A DNA stretch of 29,065 bases. It comes from Mesostigma viride (Eukaryota; Streptophyta; Mesostigmatophyceae; Mesostigmatales; Mesostigmataceae). The DNA is taken from assembly GCA_009746045.1 (NCBI GenBank), contig RPFO01002232.1:1-29065 (forward strand), read 5' to 3'. This document shows, one piece after another, positions 25,981-29,065 of this stretch. Numbering within the stretch: the first letter of the stretch is position 1; the number at the start of each line of letters is the position of its first letter. Under the pieces are notes generated by a model that was not told where the DNA came from, ran no database searches, and was given only the letters and a program-made list of their open reading frames with translations. The position numbers were made by a program, and so were the translations under genes.

Positions 25981-28128
25981 GTAAGTAATGTTTTTCAAGT
26001 CTAACGGCCGTTGGCTCACAACCCCCCTGTGGGAAGGGTGGATGCCTTACGAACCATTCAACCACATCTTTATGCTCAGCTAGATTTTTGGAGGCCTTTC
26101 TTGGAAGGCACATGGTAATAACCATCACTAAGCTGCATAAAAGACACATCCTGCCTTACTGCCACCAAATGAAACGAATGAAATGCACATGGTAATGTTT
26201 TTCAAGTCTAACGGCCGTTGGCTCACAACCCCCCTGTGGGAAGGGTGGATGCCTTACGAACCATCCAACCACATCTTTATGCTCAGCTAGATTTTTGGAG
26301 GCCTTTCTTGGAAGGCACATGGTAATAACCATCACTAAGCTGCATGAAAGACACATCCTGCCTTACTGCCACCAAATGAAAAGAATGAAATGCACATGAT
26401 AATGTTTTTCCAATTCCAACGGCCGTTGGCTCAACCCCCCTGTGGGAAGGGTGGATGCCTTACGAACCAGTCAAGCCCCATCTTTATGCTCAGCTAGATT
26501 TTTTGGAGGCCTTTCTAGGAGAAAAATGGTAAATAGCCACCACTAAGCTGCATAAAAGACACATCCTGCCTTATTGCCACCCAATTAAACGAATGAAATG
26601 CACATGGTAATGTTTTTCAAGTCCAACGGCCGTTGGCTCACAACCCCCGTGTGGGAAGGGTGGATGCCTTACGAACCATTCAACCACATCTTTATGCTCA
26701 GCTAGATTTTTGGAGGCCTTTCTTTGAAGGCACATGGTAATAACAATCACTAAGCTGCATGAAAGACACATCCTGCATTATTGCCACCAAATGAAACGAA
26801 TGAAATGCACATTTTATTGTATTTCCAATTCCAACGGCCGTTTGCTCACAACCCCCTGTGGGAAGGGTGGATGCCTTACGAACCATTCAACCACATCTTT
26901 ATGCTCAGCTAGATTTTTGGAGGCCTTTCTTGGAAAAAATGGTAATAGCCACCACAAAGCTGAATGAAAGATACATCCTGGCTGATTGCCAACCCACTCA
27001 AAGGAATGAAATGCACATGATAATGTTTTTCAAGTCCAACGGCCGTTGGCTCACAACCCCCTCTGGGAAGGGTGGATGCCTTACGAACCATTCAACCCAT
27101 CTTTATGCTCAGCTAGATTTTTGGAGGCCTTTCTTGGAAGAAAAATGGTAATAGCCACCACTAAGCTGAATGAAAGATACATCCTGGCTGATTGCCAACC
27201 CACTCAAAGGAATGAAATGCACATGATAATGTTTTTCAAGTCCAACGGCCGTTGGCTCACAACCCCCCACTGGGAAGGGTGGATGCCTTACGAACCAGTC
27301 AAGCCCATCTTTATGCTCAGCTAGATTTTTGGAGGCCTTTCTTGGAAGAAAAATGGTAATAGCCACCACTAAGCTGAATGAAAGATACATCCTGGCTGAT
27401 TGCCAACCCACTCAAAGGAATGAAATGCACATGATAATGTTTTTCAAGTCCAACGGCCGTTGGCTCACAACCCCCCTGGGAAGGGTGGATGCCTTACGAA
27501 CCAGTCAAGCCCATCTTTATGCTCAGCTAGATTTTTGGAGGCCTTTCTTGGAAGAAAAATGGTAAATACCCACTAAGCTGCATGAAAGACACATCCTGCC
27601 TTATTGCCACCAATGAAACGAATGAAATGCACATGATAATGTTTTTCAAGTCCAACGGCCGTTGGCTCACAACCCCCCTGTGGGAAGGGTGGATGCCTTA
27701 CGAACCAGTCAACCACATCTTTATGCTCAGCTATTTTTGGAGGCCTTTCTTGGAAGAAAAATGGTAATAGCCACCACTAAGCTGCATGAAAGACACATCC
27801 TGCCTTATTGCCACCCAATGAAACGAATGAAATGCACATGATAATGTTTTTCCAATTCCAACGGCCGTTGGCTCACAACCCCCTCTGGGAAGGGTGGATG
27901 CCTTACGAACCAGTCAAGCCCATCTTTATGCTCAGCTAGATTTTTTGGAGGCCTTTCTGGAAGAAAAATGGTAAATAGCCACCACTAAGCTGCATGAAAG
28001 ACACATCCTGGCTGCTTGCCACCCATCAAACGAATAAAAAGCACATGATAATGTTTTTCCAATTCCAACGGCCGTTGGCTCACAACCCCCTTCGGGTAGA
28101 GGCCTTACGGACCAGTCAGAAATGGTGT
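25981..28128. repeat. About 207-bp satellite, ten units, each with the palindrome
   Basis: Palindrome starts (ACGG) at 26004, 26211, 26419, 26626, 26834, 27039, 27245, 27453, 27655, 27861 and 28068 give spacings of 202-208 bp. Each unit contains GGGAAGGGTGGATGCCTTAC, TTTATGCTCAGCTAG, TTTTTGGAGGCCTTTCT and CATAAAAGACACATCCTG-like sequence, then GAATGAAATGCACATG. Units fall into at least two subtypes (TTTTTCAAGT or TTTTTCCAATT before the palindrome) that partly alternate. Frames of 60-100 residues recur every unit but carry no protein signal. The last unit breaks off after CCTTACGGACCAGTCA. Confidence 0.95.
26001..26014 (-). promoter_or_regulatory. Palindrome upstream of the MYND gene
   Basis: CTAACGGCCGTTGG (one mismatch), 55 nt before the ATG at 25946. 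It is also the first palindrome of the 207-bp satellite, so the promoter of this gene abuts or includes a satellite unit. Confidence 0.4.
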
Positions 28129-28477
28129 CCACCAAGCTATTCCCCCCACACCCACAGTTGTCCTTGTCCACATACCTTTCCAGTACAGTTGTCCTCAGCT
28201 TCTCAGCAACGGGCGACTCCTCTCCTTGATGCCTTGACAGATATCACATAAACAAAACACGATCACGAGAGCATCAGGATTGTTAGAGGTTTCCTCCATC
28301 AAACCGTAAGATACACACACCTCAAAAACCAACTTTCTTGTCCTCCCAAATAACATATGTTTTTAAATGTAAAATAAATCACATTCATATTCTGTCACTT
28401 GATTTAACCACACAATTTTCAGGTCCAACGCCCGTTGGCATTACGCCTCTTCCCGGTAAAATAATTTATTGCTCCAA
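28129..28477. other. No supported gene
   Basis: AT-rich sequence with one imperfect palindrome (CCAACGCCCGTTGG at about 28424). There is no coding frame or tandem repeat. Confidence 0.4.
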
Positions 28478-28663
28478 CCCCACAAGAAACTCGTTCCGGA
28501 CCTGTTCGAAGCGAAGAGCACTGCCAGGGATCGGAGTCGAGCCAGATTTGTGTGCGGAACATGATGGCTGGCCTACCTCACTCCCCAACATCAATGTGGA
28601 CCTGGGTTCGAACCCTGTCAGTGCTATTCGCTTCGAACAGTTCCGGAACGAGTTTTTTGTGGG
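28478..28663. mobile_element. Foldback element with ~45-bp arms and a tRNA-like T-arm
   Basis: The left arm (28478-28523, from CCCCACAAGAAACTCGTTCC to GAGCACTG) pairs with the right arm 28619-28663 with few mismatches. The loop contains GGGTTCGAACCC, a box-B-like sequence that is itself palindromic, followed directly by CAGTGCT and A. AGCACTG at 28517 is complementary to it. There is no box A. It is probably a MITE or tRNA-derived non-autonomous element. Confidence 0.6.
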
Positions 28664-29065
28664 TGTGGAGAAATAATGTCGACATTTTCGGTGACTGTTC
28701 AGCTTAAAAAAATCACAAGCAGATGCGACGGCCCCTCCATTAAACAAATTATCCACCACTGTTGCGCTACACTAGCAATGTTTGTCAAGGTCCAACGGCC
28801 GTTGGCATCAAATAAATCACAACCATTGGTCACTCCATTTAACAAAATACCCACAACTTTTTAACCACACTAGAAATGTTTTTTGAGGTCCAACGGCCGT
28901 TGGAATCCAAAAAATGCCGAATTCATGTCAAATTTATATATATGTGACAGTTGACAGAATTAGAGATAATTAAATGATCAAACCCAGCTTTAGAACTCAA
29001 TATTAGAATTCAAAATTTATTAATGAAATTTATCTTTCACCATTCAACCTCAACATTAAGTCCCT
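28664..29065. other. AT-rich intergenic sequence with two palindromes
   Basis: CCAACGGCCGTTGG occurs at about 28792 and in the form CCAACGGCCGTTGGAATCC at about 28890. Otherwise there is AT-rich sequence with TATATATA near 28937. No gene is supported up to the window edge. Confidence 0.5.

Noticed and set aside
26156-28171. Recurring 60-100-residue frames in the 207-bp satellite
   Set aside because: They repeat once per unit, include the palindrome and show no start or codon signal of their own.

Overview
The window reads as nuclear DNA of a green (chlorophyte-like) alga. Coding segments are GC-rich and interrupted by GT-AG introns, there are no ribosome-binding sites or operons, minisatellites are dense, and a fragment of plastid rpoB has been transferred in. 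I cannot name the species from sequence alone.

Layout. (1) 1-550 is a homopyrimidine tract. (2) About 551-6216 holds a spliced plus-strand gene whose exons encode alpha-helical, TPR-like repeats. Several of its introns carry their own private minisatellite. (3) 7016-7599 looks like a small spliced plus-strand gene with a TATA box, a clean first exon and an acidic last exon. (4) About 8128-19040 holds one very large minus-strand gene of unknown function. At least three of its introns join in phase. One intron carries 11 copies of a 46-bp palindrome-containing repeat. Another carries 17 more copies plus a 3.4-kb (GGACAA)n satellite. A 1.2-kb foldback element sits in the 5'-most exon region, flanked by a possible 5-bp target duplication. 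(5) 19720-20040 is a 74-79-bp tandem repeat, and 20218-20634 is the rpoB fragment. (6) 20874-25946 holds six compact minus-strand genes. Four encode cysteine/histidine fingers (one a clear MYND finger). Five have the palindrome CCAACGGCCGTTGG (or a one-mismatch form) 35-60 nt upstream of the ATG. (7) 25981-28128 is a 207-bp satellite in which every unit carries the same palindrome. (8) 28478-28663 is a second foldback element with a tRNA-like T-arm.

Two themes link the right-hand 20 kb. First, one 14-bp palindrome recurs about 50 times: in intron arrays, in promoters, next to 3' ends and in a satellite. Second, coding frames in this part break almost only at mononucleotide runs, mostly repaired by one extra G. 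That could be homopolymer under-calling in the assembly or genuine slippage. The best candidate for something undescribed is the tandem gene family at 20.9-26 kb. Two intergenic spacers there (3' end, palindromes, promoter) are duplicated, while the coding cores they flank are different.
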